Shown here one piece after another: positions 1 to 8,548 of a stretch of DNA of 59,036 bases. The translations under genes were made by a program, and so were the position numbers. Position 1 is the first letter of the stretch. Each line of letters starts with the position of its first letter. The stretch is from an uncultured Lachnospiraceae bacterium (GTDB taxonomy: Bacteria; Bacillota; Clostridia; Lachnospirales; Lachnospiraceae): assembly GCA_910588405.1 (NCBI GenBank), contig CAJUPT010000014.1, positions 1-59,036 of the forward strand, in the 5' to 3' direction. Under the pieces are notes generated by a model. That model made no database searches. It was not told the origin of the DNA and saw nothing but the letters and a program-made list of their open reading frames with translations.

Positions 1-110
1 TCTTGAAAAAATTTGCTCTGCAATGAAAATGGACCTTTTGACACCCGAATCCTATGATACAAAAACGCTCCGCGAGGATGCACAGGGTCTGCCCCAGCGA
101 AGCGAGGGTA

Positions 111-179
111 CGCAAACGCAGAGGAAATTGTCGCTTAAAAGCGACGCGTTTGCGGCGCAGAATCCTGCTTTGCAGGATT
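111..179. repeat. Nested inverted repeats upstream of rimM
   Basis: CGCAAACGC at 111-119 pairs with GCGTTTGCG at 146-154 and encloses a small hairpin (TCGCTT 131-136 / AAGCGA 139-144). A second perfect hairpin follows (AATCCTGC 161-168 / GCAGGATT 172-179, 3-nt loop). The last one ends in a T-rich stretch and could stop upstream transcription, but the multi-hairpin layout looks more like an intergenic palindromic repeat. An open frame in phase with rimM runs through it from position 23. I read that as chance, because rimM homologues start at 266. Confidence 0.6.
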
Positions 180-265
180 CTTATTCAATTATTACGAGTT
201 ATCCGGCAGAGAGCGTTAGTATTGGAATTTTTGCCGGATTTAATATAAAGATGAAAGGTGCGCAG

Positions 266-772
266 ATGGAACAATTTTTGCAGGTGGGAGTCATCACGTC
301 CACCCATGGCTTGAAAGGGGAAGTGAAGGTATTTCCCACCACGGATGACCCGATGCGGTTTAAACAATTAAAAGAAGTAATTCTGGACGGAAGACGGGAG
401 CGGCTGAACCTGACGGTGGAGGGCGTGAAGTTTTTCAAACAGTTTGTCATATTGAAATTCAAGGGCATCGACCATATCAATGATGTGGAGGCTTATTTGA
501 AATGCCCCTTGCTGGTCACCAGGGAAAATGCGGTGCCTTTGGAGGAAGGGGAGTATTTTATCGCGGATCTGATCGGTCTGAAGGTGGTGACGGATGCCGG
601 GGAAGATTTCGGCGTGCTGACGGACGTGCTGCAGACAGGGGCGAATGACGTGTATGTGGCGGAACATCAAGGACAGGAGGTGCTGCTGCCCGTGACCAGG
701 GAATGCGTTCTGGATGTGGACATCGAAGGCGGAACCGTGACAGTGCATATATTGAAAGGATTGCTGGACTGA
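266..772 (+). CDS. rimM: Ribosome maturation factor RimM
   Basis: RimM binds ribosomal protein S19 in the 30S head and helps late 16S rRNA maturation in the cytoplasm. The start at 266 has an AAAGGTG ribosome site at 254-260 and gives 168 residues, the usual family length. The N-terminal half has the family hallmark VGVITSTHGLKGEVKV followed by the TDDPMRF segment. The C-terminal half is the PRC-barrel, with GEYFIADLIGLKV and a late LLPV stretch. The frame is open further upstream to position 23, but that part crosses nested hairpins and has no family resemblance. The stop overlaps the trmD start (TGATG), so the two genes are translationally coupled, as in many bacteria. Confidence 0.95.
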   Translation: MEQFLQVGVITSTHGLKGEVKVFPTTDDPMRFKQLKEVILDGRRERLNLTVEGVKFFKQFVILKFKGIDHINDVEAYLKCPLLVTRENAVPLEEGEYFIADLIGLKVVTDAGEDFGVLTDVLQTGANDVYVAEHQGQEVLLPVTRECVLDVDIEGGTVTVHILKGLLD

Positions 773-1542
773 TGAATTTTCATGTGATGACCCTGTTTCC
801 GGATATGATTATGAATGGGCTTGGCACCAGTATCACAGGACGGGCGATGGAGAAAGGCTTGATTCATGTGGAAGCGGTCAATATCCGGGATTATTCCCAG
901 GATAAGCACCTTCATGTGGACGACGCGCCCTATGGCGGCGGCGCAGGCATGGTGATGCAGCCGGGGCCGATCTACCGTGCCTGGCAAGCGCTTGCGGAGC
1001 AAATCGGGAAAAAGCCTCGGGTGATCTGTATGACCCCCCAGGGCTCAGTGTTTACCCAGAAAATCGCAAAGCAGCTTTCCGAGGAGGAGGATCTGGTATT
1101 TTTATGCGGCCATTATGAGGGGATCGACGAGCGGGTATTGGAAATGATTGTAACCGATTATCTGTCTATCGGAGATTATGTGCTGACCGGCGGGGAGCTG
1201 CCGGCCATGGTGATGATCGACTGTATTTCCCGGTTGGTTCCGGGGGTTTTGAATAATGAGGTTTCCGCCGAGTTCGAGTCTTTTTCCGATAACCTGCTGG
1301 AATATCCTCAGTATACGAGGCCGGAGGATTTTTTGGGCAGAAAGGTGCCGGAGGTGCTTCTGTCCGGCCACCATGCGAATATCGAGGCATGGCGGCGGCA
1401 GCAGTCCCTGATCCGGACGGCAGAGAGGCGGCCTGATCTGCTGGAAGGCGCCTGCCTGACGGAGAAGGAGCGGGCGTTTGTGGAGCAGATGAGACGCAAG
1501 CTGCCTGCTTCTGCTGAGGAGGAGAAGGGATTCCATGCATGA
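772..1542 (+). CDS. trmD: tRNA (guanine-N1)-methyltransferase TrmD
   Basis: TrmD methylates G37 of tRNAs reading CNN codons, using S-adenosylmethionine bound in a trefoil-knot SPOUT fold. The start MNFHVMTLFPDM, the glycine-rich YGGGAGMVMQPGP, the LCGHYEGIDERV segment and the SIGDYVLTGGELP knot motif are all present. At 256 residues it is slightly longer than the usual 240-250, with a charged C-terminal tail. The ATG at 772 shares bases with the rimM stop. The usual downstream partner rplS does not follow; hisH comes next after a 236-base gap. Confidence 0.96.
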   Translation: MNFHVMTLFPDMIMNGLGTSITGRAMEKGLIHVEAVNIRDYSQDKHLHVDDAPYGGGAGMVMQPGPIYRAWQALAEQIGKKPRVICMTPQGSVFTQKIAKQLSEEEDLVFLCGHYEGIDERVLEMIVTDYLSIGDYVLTGGELPAMVMIDCISRLVPGVLNNEVSAEFESFSDNLLEYPQYTRPEDFLGRKVPEVLLSGHHANIEAWRRQQSLIRTAERRPDLLEGACLTEKERAFVEQMRRKLPASAEEEKGFHA

Positions 1543-1617
1543 AACACCTCGCGGAATAGTGATGCGTGAACAGCAACGATTAGATGACTGAAATTTCGGA
1601 TTCTTAATCTCAGGCGG

Positions 1618-1646
1618 TTGTGAAATGGTAATGATTGTGATACACT
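1618..1646 (+). promoter_or_regulatory. Possible sigma-A promoter before hisH
   Basis: TTGTGA at 1618-1623 and TACACT at 1641-1646 are separated by 17 bases, about 130 bases upstream of hisH. Both boxes deviate from consensus, so this is a plausible rather than firm promoter for hisH-hisF. The rest of 1543-1778 shows nothing recognisable. Confidence 0.3.
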
Positions 1647-1778
1647 GTAGGATGGATGTGGATATGAGAAATTTCTGCTTTTATGAATGAAGTATTAAGC
1701 AAAATACACTGACGGCATCTTTGGCCGGGATACCGAATGCTTACAAAGGATGTCTGAAATTGCGGGGGAATAGAAATC

Positions 1779-2390
1779 ATGATAGCCATTATTGATTATG
1801 ATGCCGGAAATTTAAAAAGTGTTGAAAAAGCCCTGGATTACCTGGGGAAGGAAACTGTGATAACTAGAGACCCCCGAAAGATTTTGGCGGCAGAGCAGGC
1901 GATTCTGCCTGGGGTGGGCGCTTTTGGAGACGCTATGGGGAGCCTGAGCCGGTTTGGCCTTGTGGATGTGATTCACAGCTTTGCTGACAGTGGAAAGCCT
2001 TTTTTGGGAATCTGCCTGGGGCTGCAGCTTTTCTTTGAGGGCAGCGAGGAAAGTCCCGGTGTAAAAGGATTGGGTCTGCTGCCAGGAAAAATCAAAAAGC
2101 TGCCGGGAGGAACAGGATTGAAAATTCCTCATATGGGATGGAATTCTCTGAATATCAGTGATGGAAAGAGATTGTTTCAGGGAGTCGGCCAGGGCTCATA
2201 TGTGTACTTTGTACATTCCTATTATTTGGAAGCCTCTGATGCAGCAGATGTGGCTGCCACTACGGAATATGGGACCTGCATCCATGCCGCTGTGGAGCGG
2301 GGCAATTTATTCGCCTGTCAGTTCCATCCGGAAAAAAGCAGTGAGATTGGGCTGCAGATTCTTAAAAATTTTGCAGAGTTGACAAAATGA
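1779..2390 (+). CDS. hisH: Imidazole glycerol phosphate synthase glutaminase subunit HisH
   Basis: HisH hydrolyses glutamine and passes ammonia to HisF for the fifth step of histidine synthesis, which also releases AICAR for purine synthesis. The class I glutaminase triad is complete: Cys79 in GICLGLQL, and His183 and Glu185 in FHPEKS. The LPGVGAFGDAM segment near residue 45 is the HisH oxyanion-strand motif. The length (203 residues) is typical. hisF follows after 157 bases, but no other his gene is nearby, so the pair is either a split part of the pathway or serves another ammonia-dependent enzyme. Confidence 0.95.
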   Translation: MIAIIDYDAGNLKSVEKALDYLGKETVITRDPRKILAAEQAILPGVGAFGDAMGSLSRFGLVDVIHSFADSGKPFLGICLGLQLFFEGSEESPGVKGLGLLPGKIKKLPGGTGLKIPHMGWNSLNISDGKRLFQGVGQGSYVYFVHSYYLEASDAADVAATTEYGTCIHAAVERGNLFACQFHPEKSSEIGLQILKNFAELTK

Positions 2391-2547
2391 TATTATCTGG
2401 TTTCAGTATCACATGGCATTTTCCGCAGTACTTGTAGAAAACCGTCTGTTTTGCGAATAAGTAACGTACGAACAATGGCAGAATATTTCTGCAGTGCGGG
2501 GAATGTAAGAAGCGGAAAGTGAATCCAAGAAAGAAGAAAGTGAACAA

Positions 2548-3309
2548 ATGCATACAAAACGGATTATTCCTTGTCTGGACGTCCATGACGGCCGGGTGGT
2601 AAAGGGTGTTAATTTTGTGAATTTGAAGGATGCCGGCGATCCGGTGGAGATTGCCGCCGCATATGACAAGGCAGGGGCTGACGAGTTGGTTTTTCTGGAT
2701 ATTACGGCGTCCTGCGATCATCGGAACACGGTGGTGGACATGGTGCGCAAGGTGGCGGAGAAAGTGTTTATTCCTTTTACGGTAGGCGGCGGAATCCGTA
2801 CCGTGGAGGATTTTAAAGTGCTTTTGCGGGAAGGAGCGGATAAGATTTCTGTGAATTCTGCTGCATTGGAGAATCCGTCCCTGATATCGGAGGCGGCTGA
2901 GAAATTCGGCAGTCAGTGCGTGGTGGCAGCCATAGATGCCAAGCGCAGGGCGGACGGCAGCGGATGGAACGTCTATAAAAACGGCGGGCGTATCGATGTC
3001 GGACTGGATGCGTTGGAGTGGGCAAAAAAAGCATGTGAGCTGGGCGCCGGAGAGATTCTCCTGACCAGTATGGACTGCGACGGTACGAAGGCGGGCTATG
3101 ACAATGAACTGACTGCGGCCGTGGCACGTCTGGTTCCGGTGCCGGTCATCGCTTCGGGCGGAGCCGGGACGACGGAGCATTTCTATGATACGCTGACCGA
3201 AGGAATGGCGGATGCGGCGCTGGCGGCGTCCCTGTTTCATTATAAGGAACTTGAGATTATGGAGCTGAAAAAATATCTGCGGGATAAAGGGATTTCCGTC
3301 AGGATATAA
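2548..3309 (+). CDS. hisF: Imidazole glycerol phosphate synthase cyclase subunit HisF
   Basis: HisF is the TIM-barrel cyclase that uses ammonia from HisH to convert PRFAR into imidazole glycerol phosphate and AICAR. Both catalytic aspartates of the true cyclase are present: Asp11 in IIPCLDV and Asp130 in AAIDAKR. The phosphate-binding glycine loops FTVGGGIR and VIASGGAGT are intact. The 253-residue length is standard. The retained catalytic residues argue for real histidine synthesis rather than only a HisF2-type role with an amidotransferase. Confidence 0.96.
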   Translation: MHTKRIIPCLDVHDGRVVKGVNFVNLKDAGDPVEIAAAYDKAGADELVFLDITASCDHRNTVVDMVRKVAEKVFIPFTVGGGIRTVEDFKVLLREGADKISVNSAALENPSLISEAAEKFGSQCVVAAIDAKRRADGSGWNVYKNGGRIDVGLDALEWAKKACELGAGEILLTSMDCDGTKAGYDNELTAAVARLVPVPVIASGGAGTTEHFYDTLTEGMADAALAASLFHYKELEIMELKKYLRDKGISVRI

Positions 3310-3510
3310 TACTGGCGGACGGATACTTATATAATGAATAGTTAGAAATATAATGTATAGTTAGAAATTTTGCAGCAACCGGTTTTATGGAATGATATGT
3401 TGTGAGGGACATGAACGATACGGAGGATACGGAAATTGCTCCGTGAAAGGATTTACGGACATCGGAAATTTTAAGAATACATGAAGAGAACAGGAGGATA
3501 AGTACATAGC

Positions 3511-4191
3511 ATGGCGGCGATCACGAACGACTGGCTGGCTCCTTTAGAGCCGGAATTTAAGAAACCTTATTATGCAAAGCTGTACCAGACGATCAGGGAG
3601 GAATATGGCAGCAGGAAGATCTTTCCCAGCGCGGACGATATTTTCAATGCCTTTGCTTTTACGCCCTACGGTCAGGTGAAGGTGGTAATTCTGGGGCAGG
3701 ATCCTTATCACAATGACGGCCAGGCTCACGGACTCTGTTTTTCCGTGAAGCCGGAGGTGGAGATCCCGCCGTCCCTGGTGAATATTTATCAGGAGCTTCA
3801 TGATGAGCTGGGATGCTATATTCCTGATAACGGATATCTGAAAAAATGGGCGGATCAGGGCGTGCTGCTTTTGAATACGGTACTGACGGTCCGTGCCCAC
3901 TCGGCGAATTCCCATCGTGGAATTGGCTGGGAGGAGTTTACAGATGCGGCAATCCGGGCGGTGAATGAGATCGACCGGCCGGTGGTCTATATGCTGTGGG
4001 GGCGCCCGGCCCAGTCAAAGAAATCCATGCTGAATAACCCGAAGCACCTGATTCTGGAAGCGCCTCATCCCAGTCCGTTGTCGGCTTACAGGGGATTTTT
4101 CGGCTGCGGCCATTTTAGCGCCGCCAATGACTTCCTTACACAGAACGGGATGGAGCCGATTGATTGGCAGATTGAGAATATTAGAGAATAA
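3511..4191 (+). CDS. ung: Uracil-DNA glycosylase (family 1)
   Basis: Removes uracil from DNA at the start of base-excision repair. The water-activating motif GQDPYH places Asp64 where the E. coli enzyme has it. HPSPLSAYRGFFGCGHFS carries the DNA-intercalating loop with catalytic His186. At 226 residues it is a normal family 1 enzyme. The start at 3511 follows an AGGAGG at 3492-3497 with a long 13-base spacer. In-frame TAG just upstream rules out an earlier start. The start region resembles that of the uracil permease at 17028. The 200 bases upstream hold only a short repeated AT-rich stretch near 3330-3370. Confidence 0.96.
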   Translation: MAAITNDWLAPLEPEFKKPYYAKLYQTIREEYGSRKIFPSADDIFNAFAFTPYGQVKVVILGQDPYHNDGQAHGLCFSVKPEVEIPPSLVNIYQELHDELGCYIPDNGYLKKWADQGVLLLNTVLTVRAHSANSHRGIGWEEFTDAAIRAVNEIDRPVVYMLWGRPAQSKKSMLNNPKHLILEAPHPSPLSAYRGFFGCGHFSAANDFLTQNGMEPIDWQIENIRE

Positions 4192-4244
4192 AAACGTGTT
4201 TTCGGAGAGGATTCGGGAGCACATGAAAACAATTTGGAGGTTTT

Positions 4245-5072
4245 ATGTCTATTATAGAAATCCTGAAAGCAATTTTACTTGGCGTTGTGGAAGGAATCAC
4301 CGAGTGGCTGCCCATCAGTAGTACCGGCCATATGATTCTGGTGGAGGAATGGTTTCCTTTGAACGTGACGCAGGAATTTAATGAGATGTTCCTGGTGGTG
4401 ATTCAGCTTGGGGCGATCCTGGCGGTCTGCCTGCTGTTTTTTGAGAAGCTGAACCCCTTTTATGGGAGAAAATCTCCCAGGCAGAAAAATGAAACCTTCA
4501 AATTGTGGATCAAGGTGATCGTGGGCTGCATTCCTGCCGGGATTCTGGGCGTGTTGTTTAACGACTGGTTTGACGAGCATTTTTATAATGCCACCGTGGT
4601 GGCGGTGATGCTGATTGTCTACGGCGTGATTTTTATCCTGCTGGAGCATCACAATAAAAAAAGAGAGTTCCGTATCCGGAATTTCAACCAGCTTTCCTAT
4701 GGCACGGCTTTTGCCATCGGCGTATTTCAGTGCCTGGCGCTGATTCCCGGCACGTCCCGTTCCGGAGCCACAATTTTAGGAGCGATGCTTCTGGGCGTAT
4801 CCCGTACCACGGCCGCAGAATTTTCCTTCTTCCTCTCCGCGCCGGTGATGTTCGGCGCAAGCCTGATTAAGGCGATTAAGTTTGTAACCAGCGGCGTAGG
4901 GATCACCGGAAATGAGCTGGTGATTTTGATCGTGGGCTCCGTGGTGGCCTTCCTGGTGTCCGTGGCGGCGATCCGTTTCCTGTTAGATTATGTGCGAAGG
5001 CATGATTTTGCCCTGTTTGGATATTATCGGATTATTTTGGGAGCTGTGGTGTTGATTTATTTCTTGTTATAG
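4245..5072 (+). CDS. uppP: Undecaprenyl-diphosphatase UppP/BacA
   Basis: Integral membrane phosphatase that recycles undecaprenyl diphosphate to the monophosphate carrier for peptidoglycan and surface polysaccharides; extra copies give bacitracin resistance. The two family signatures are present: EGITEWLPISSTGH at residues 16-29 and PGTSRSG at 168-174. The 275-residue sequence is almost entirely hydrophobic segments. The start has a TTGGAGG site. It ends with a clear terminator. The polysaccharide locus at the far end of the window would depend on the same lipid carrier. Confidence 0.95.
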   Translation: MSIIEILKAILLGVVEGITEWLPISSTGHMILVEEWFPLNVTQEFNEMFLVVIQLGAILAVCLLFFEKLNPFYGRKSPRQKNETFKLWIKVIVGCIPAGILGVLFNDWFDEHFYNATVVAVMLIVYGVIFILLEHHNKKREFRIRNFNQLSYGTAFAIGVFQCLALIPGTSRSGATILGAMLLGVSRTTAAEFSFFLSAPVMFGASLIKAIKFVTSGVGITGNELVILIVGSVVAFLVSVAAIRFLLDYVRRHDFALFGYYRIILGAVVLIYFLL

Positions 5073-5154
5073 AGAATAATAAACCATTTGACAAGCCAGA
5101 CAGAACGTTGGTATATTCTCAGAAAAATATGATAAAGAATTTTCAGATATAAGT

Positions 5155-5187
5155 GAGACAGCGCGCTGGTACGCTGTCTCATCTTTA
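5155..5187 (+). terminator. Intrinsic terminator after uppP
   Basis: Perfect 9-bp stem GAGACAGCG (5155-5163) / CGCTGTCTC (5172-5180) with an 8-base loop and a weak T-rich tail. The remaining intergenic sequence to 5431 shows only a short open frame without family features and a ribosome site (AAGGAG) for the next gene. Confidence 0.75.
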
Positions 5188-5431
5188 TCTGGCAGAAATG
5201 TCAGCCCGTAGTCAAAATATTCTTGCCTTTCCTGGTATTTCACCATATAATATTTGTGTAAACTGATGTTCGGCTATGGAAGATGCGAAAGCGAAGATAC
5301 CGTAAATTGGAATTTCCTGTAATCCACTGGAAAAGTACCATTAGAGTATGCAAAATACATGGGTTTGTTAAGGAAGAGGATGGGAATGTAGCGACGGTGT
5401 TAAAGAGCAGTAATGATGAGAAGGAGTTTGT

Positions 5432-8400
5432 ATGCCGTTTGAATTTAATACGGATTGCCAAGTTGCTGACAGGCTGGAGGAAATGAGACGTTGCACTGCA
5501 AAGAGAGTAGAGCAGTATGCTTCCCATATGAATGAGTATAAGCGTCAATCATACAATGAAACAGAGGTAAGAGTTGATTTTGTAAATCCGTTTTTTAGGT
5601 CGCTGGGGTGGGATGTTGATAATGAAGCCGGGCTTCCACAACATTTACGGGAAGTAACCCATGAGGCTACGGTTTTGGTTGAGGAGAACGGGAAGAAGCG
5701 CAGCAAGAAGCCGGACTACTCTTTTAGGGTGGGATCGGAAACTTTGTTTTATCTTGAGACGAAGAAACCATATGTGGACATTACCACAGACCATTCTCCG
5801 GCATTTCAGCTGCGCAGATATGGATGGAGTGGAAATCTTAAGATATCGGTTTTAACAAATTTTAATGATCTTTATATTTATGATTGCACGGTAAGGCCTG
5901 TTAAGGACGATGAGATCGGAGTAGCTCTGATTGCTCACTACACTTATGATGAGTATGTTGAGAAGTTCGATGAGATTTATGGGCTCTTATCAAAAGAAGC
6001 AGTTTTGTCGGGCGAATTCACCTTAAAGTTTGAGAAAGTACAAGGGGCTTTCAGAAGAGAGCCGTTCGATGAATACTTCTTGAAGCAGATAAAAGGCTGG
6101 CGGTATATGCTTGGAGAAGATATTGCCAATAATAATCCGGGTGTTGATATGGATACTTTGAATATCAGTGTACAGCGGATACTTAACAGGATTATTTTCC
6201 TTAGAATATGTGAAGACCGTAGCTTTGAAGAATATGAGCTGCTGAAGAATATTCGTAATTATGAGGAATTAAAGGCTTTGTTCATCGCGGCGGATAAAAA
6301 GTATGATTCCGGCTTGTTTGAAATACTTGAAGAGGATAGGTATCGTTTGTCTGATACGGTTCTTATTGATATTTTCAAGAACTTGTATTATCCGAATAAT
6401 TCTTATGCGTTTGATGTTGTAGATCCATATATTATTGGACAGATTTATGAGCTTTTTCTTGACGAAAAATTGGCAGTGGCATCTGATGGGACAGTAATGC
6501 AGGAAAAGAAGCCTGAAGCGATAGATTCTCAGGGGGCTGTAAATACTCCCAAAAATGTAACGGATATTATAGTGGAGCAAACCTTGTCAGAGATATTTTC
6601 AGGGAAAACCGTGGAGGAGGCTTTGCATCTCCGCATTGCGGATATTTGCTGCGGGTCCGGAAATTTTCTGTTATCTTCGTATGAGTTCGCCATCAATTAC
6701 TGCCTTGATTGGTACATGAATAATGATAAGGAATATGCAATATGCCAGGGATATATAAGTGAAATCCCCGGATCAGATTTATATAAGCTTTCATATGAGC
6801 TGCGACGAAAGATTCTGGTGAACAATATCTGGGGCGTGGACTTAGATCCGCTGGCTGTTGAAGTCGCAAAATTCAGCCTGTTCCTAAAACTGCTTGAAAA
6901 AGTTTCGGCAGAGGAAATAGACGCATATGCCAAAAGAACCGGCTTCAGGATTCTCCCGAGGCTTGACGGGAATATAAAAAACGGGAACAGTCTTGTGGAT
7001 TCTGCCTATGCAAGGTTTTCACCGGACGTGTACAGCGATGACACCAGGCTTGAGACAATTAGGATGTTTGACTGGGAACCTGAATTTGGAGGGCAAGGTT
7101 TTGATGTTGTGGTCGGAAATCCTCCATATATCCGTGTCCAGAATATGGTAAGGTATTCTCCGGAAGAATATGCCTTTTATAAAAGTGAATTTTCCGGATA
7201 TCAAACTGCCAAATCAGACCTTCTTGATAAATACTTTTTGTTCATTGAGCGTGCATGGACGCTGCTTCGTGAAGGCGGTTTGATCGGCTATATTGTCCCG
7301 CACAAGTTTATGAACATTATGTCAGGCGATGTAATGCGGCAGTTTTTGTCTGAACGCCAGGCTGTGAAGAAAATTATTCATTTTGGCACACATCAGGTAT
7401 TTAAAAACAGAAGTACATATACTTGTATATTAATTCTTTCAAAAGAAAGACAGCAAGAATTCTCGATTGCATTTGTCCGTGACTGGAATCGTTTTTTGTT
7501 ACGAAGTATCCGGCAAAACGCGCCTGTGACGCGTTTTGTCGGACTTGATCATAAAGCAGAATTTGAAAACTATGAAGAAAGTATATTAAGTGAAAATGTA
7601 TGGACATTTATCCCTAAACAGGTGAGCGAAGGTTTAGCAGATATTTCGGAGAAGTGCGGCCAACTGGATTCTCTTGCGGATATATTTGTTGGTGTACAGA
7701 CAAGTGCGGATAAGATCTATATTATATATGCCGAGCGGGAGGATAAGGGCTATGTGTACTTCACAGATCGGAATGGAAATGCCCGTAAGATAGAGAAGGA
7801 TATTCTTCGAAAGAGTATCTATGACGCAAAGCTAGCCAAATTTGAAAAAATCATGGCGAATAGTTATATCATTTTTCCTTATGCAGATGTGAACGGCAAG
7901 CCTTGCCTGATTGACATTAATGTTATGCGTAAGAAATTCCCGGAGGCCCTGTCTTATTTGGCAGATTTTAGACCTGTGCTCGATAAACGTAATATGCCAG
8001 GGCGGACTGAGGATACCTGGTATGCATACGGAAGAAGTCAGAGTTTGAAAAGGTTTGTGGGTGGAGAGCATCTCATATGGCCAGTTCTCTCACTGGATTC
8101 GAACTATGTGTACGACAACGAAATGGTTGTCTTTACAGGTGGAGGCAATGGGCCGTTTTATGGGATCGAGATGAAAAGTGGGATAAAAGAATCTATTTTC
8201 TATGTACAGGCAATTTTGAATCACTGGCTTATGGAGTTGCTTGTGAGGCAACGTGCAAGTACCTTCCGGGGAGGATATTACTCGCATGGGAAACAGTTTA
8301 TTGCGAAGCTGCCAATATACAGGATTGACTGGGACGATGAGGAAGAAGCGGCAAAACACAATGCGATTGTTGAGAAAATACATCTGATCGAGCATTTGAC

Positions 8401-8548
8401 TGATCGCATGAACAATGCTCGCAATGCGTCGGCGGGAAACACCTTTAAACGGTCTGTGTCGGCGGCGAAAAAGGAATTGGAAGGGCTGATCGATAGGCTG
8501 TATGGCGTTGAAGGATTAAGAACGGAGATAACAGATGAAACCGATTGA
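5432..8548 (+). CDS. Type IIG restriction endonuclease-methyltransferase (Eco57I-like)
   Basis: Large single-chain restriction-modification enzyme (1038 residues). The N-terminal part has a PD-(D/E)xK nuclease core, Asp95 and Glu109-Thr-Lys111 in the FYLETKKP strand, as in HsdR-type nuclease domains. The middle is an N6-adenine methylase with motif I ADICCGSGNF near residue 403 and motif IV VVGNPPYIR near 560. The C-terminal third resembles the TaqI-like target-recognition region. It would cleave foreign DNA and methylate one or both strands of its site. Its stop overlaps the second methylase by 14 bases. The base composition is clearly more AT-rich than the genes before it, suggesting transfer. 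A palindromic repeat sits in frame at 7505-7550. BREX PglX is less likely because the nuclease motif is intact. Confidence 0.85.
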   Translation: MPFEFNTDCQVADRLEEMRRCTAKRVEQYASHMNEYKRQSYNETEVRVDFVNPFFRSLGWDVDNEAGLPQHLREVTHEATVLVEENGKKRSKKPDYSFRVGSETLFYLETKKPYVDITTDHSPAFQLRRYGWSGNLKISVLTNFNDLYIYDCTVRPVKDDEIGVALIAHYTYDEYVEKFDEIYGLLSKEAVLSGEFTLKFEKVQGAFRREPFDEYFLKQIKGWRYMLGEDIANNNPGVDMDTLNISVQRILNRIIFLRICEDRSFEEYELLKNIRNYEELKALFIAADKKYDSGLFEILEEDRYRLSDTVLIDIFKNLYYPNNSYAFDVVDPYIIGQIYELFLDEKLAVASDGTVMQEKKPEAIDSQGAVNTPKNVTDIIVEQTLSEIFSGKTVEEALHLRIADICCGSGNFLLSSYEFAINYCLDWYMNNDKEYAICQGYISEIPGSDLYKLSYELRRKILVNNIWGVDLDPLAVEVAKFSLFLKLLEKVSAEEIDAYAKRTGFRILPRLDGNIKNGNSLVDSAYARFSPDVYSDDTRLETIRMFDWEPEFGGQGFDVVVGNPPYIRVQNMVRYSPEEYAFYKSEFSGYQTAKSDLLDKYFLFIERAWTLLREGGLIGYIVPHKFMNIMSGDVMRQFLSERQAVKKIIHFGTHQVFKNRSTYTCILILSKERQQEFSIAFVRDWNRFLLRSIRQNAPVTRFVGLDHKAEFENYEESILSENVWTFIPKQVSEGLADISEKCGQLDSLADIFVGVQTSADKIYIIYAEREDKGYVYFTDRNGNARKIEKDILRKSIYDAKLAKFEKIMANSYIIFPYADVNGKPCLIDINVMRKKFPEALSYLADFRPVLDKRNMPGRTEDTWYAYGRSQSLKRFVGGEHLIWPVLSLDSNYVYDNEMVVFTGGGNGPFYGIEMKSGIKESIFYVQAILNHWLMELLVRQRASTFRGGYYSHGKQFIAKLPIYRIDWDDEEEAAKHNAIVEKIHLIEHLTDRMNNARNASAGNTFKRSVSAAKKELEGLIDRLYGVEGLRTEITDETD
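7505..7550 (+). repeat. Palindromic element in frame inside the type IIG gene
   Basis: Arms at 7510-7522 and 7530-7542 (13 bp, one G-T pair, 7-base loop) form a hairpin around residues 693-704. AGTATCCGGCAAAA at 7505 matches AGTATCCGACAAAA at 10181 in 13 of 14 bases. The right arm (TTTTGTCGGA) also matches the copy there. The reading frame is kept across it. Confidence 0.7.

Noticed and set aside
23..265. An N-terminal extension of rimM
   Set aside because: No ribosome site, no family similarity, and it crosses three hairpins; 266 has the site and the conserved start.
1779..3309. hisH/hisF as a dedicated WbpG partner pair
   Set aside because: HisF keeps Asp11 and Asp130 and both have normal lengths, so ordinary histidine synthesis is the simpler reading; kept only as a check.
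5283..5486. Small 67-residue frame before the type IIG gene
   Set aside because: No ribosome site or family features, and it overlaps the confident start at 5432.
5432..8548. BREX PglX methylase
   Set aside because: An N-terminal PD-(D/E)xK nuclease motif is intact and the typical BREX neighbours are absent.
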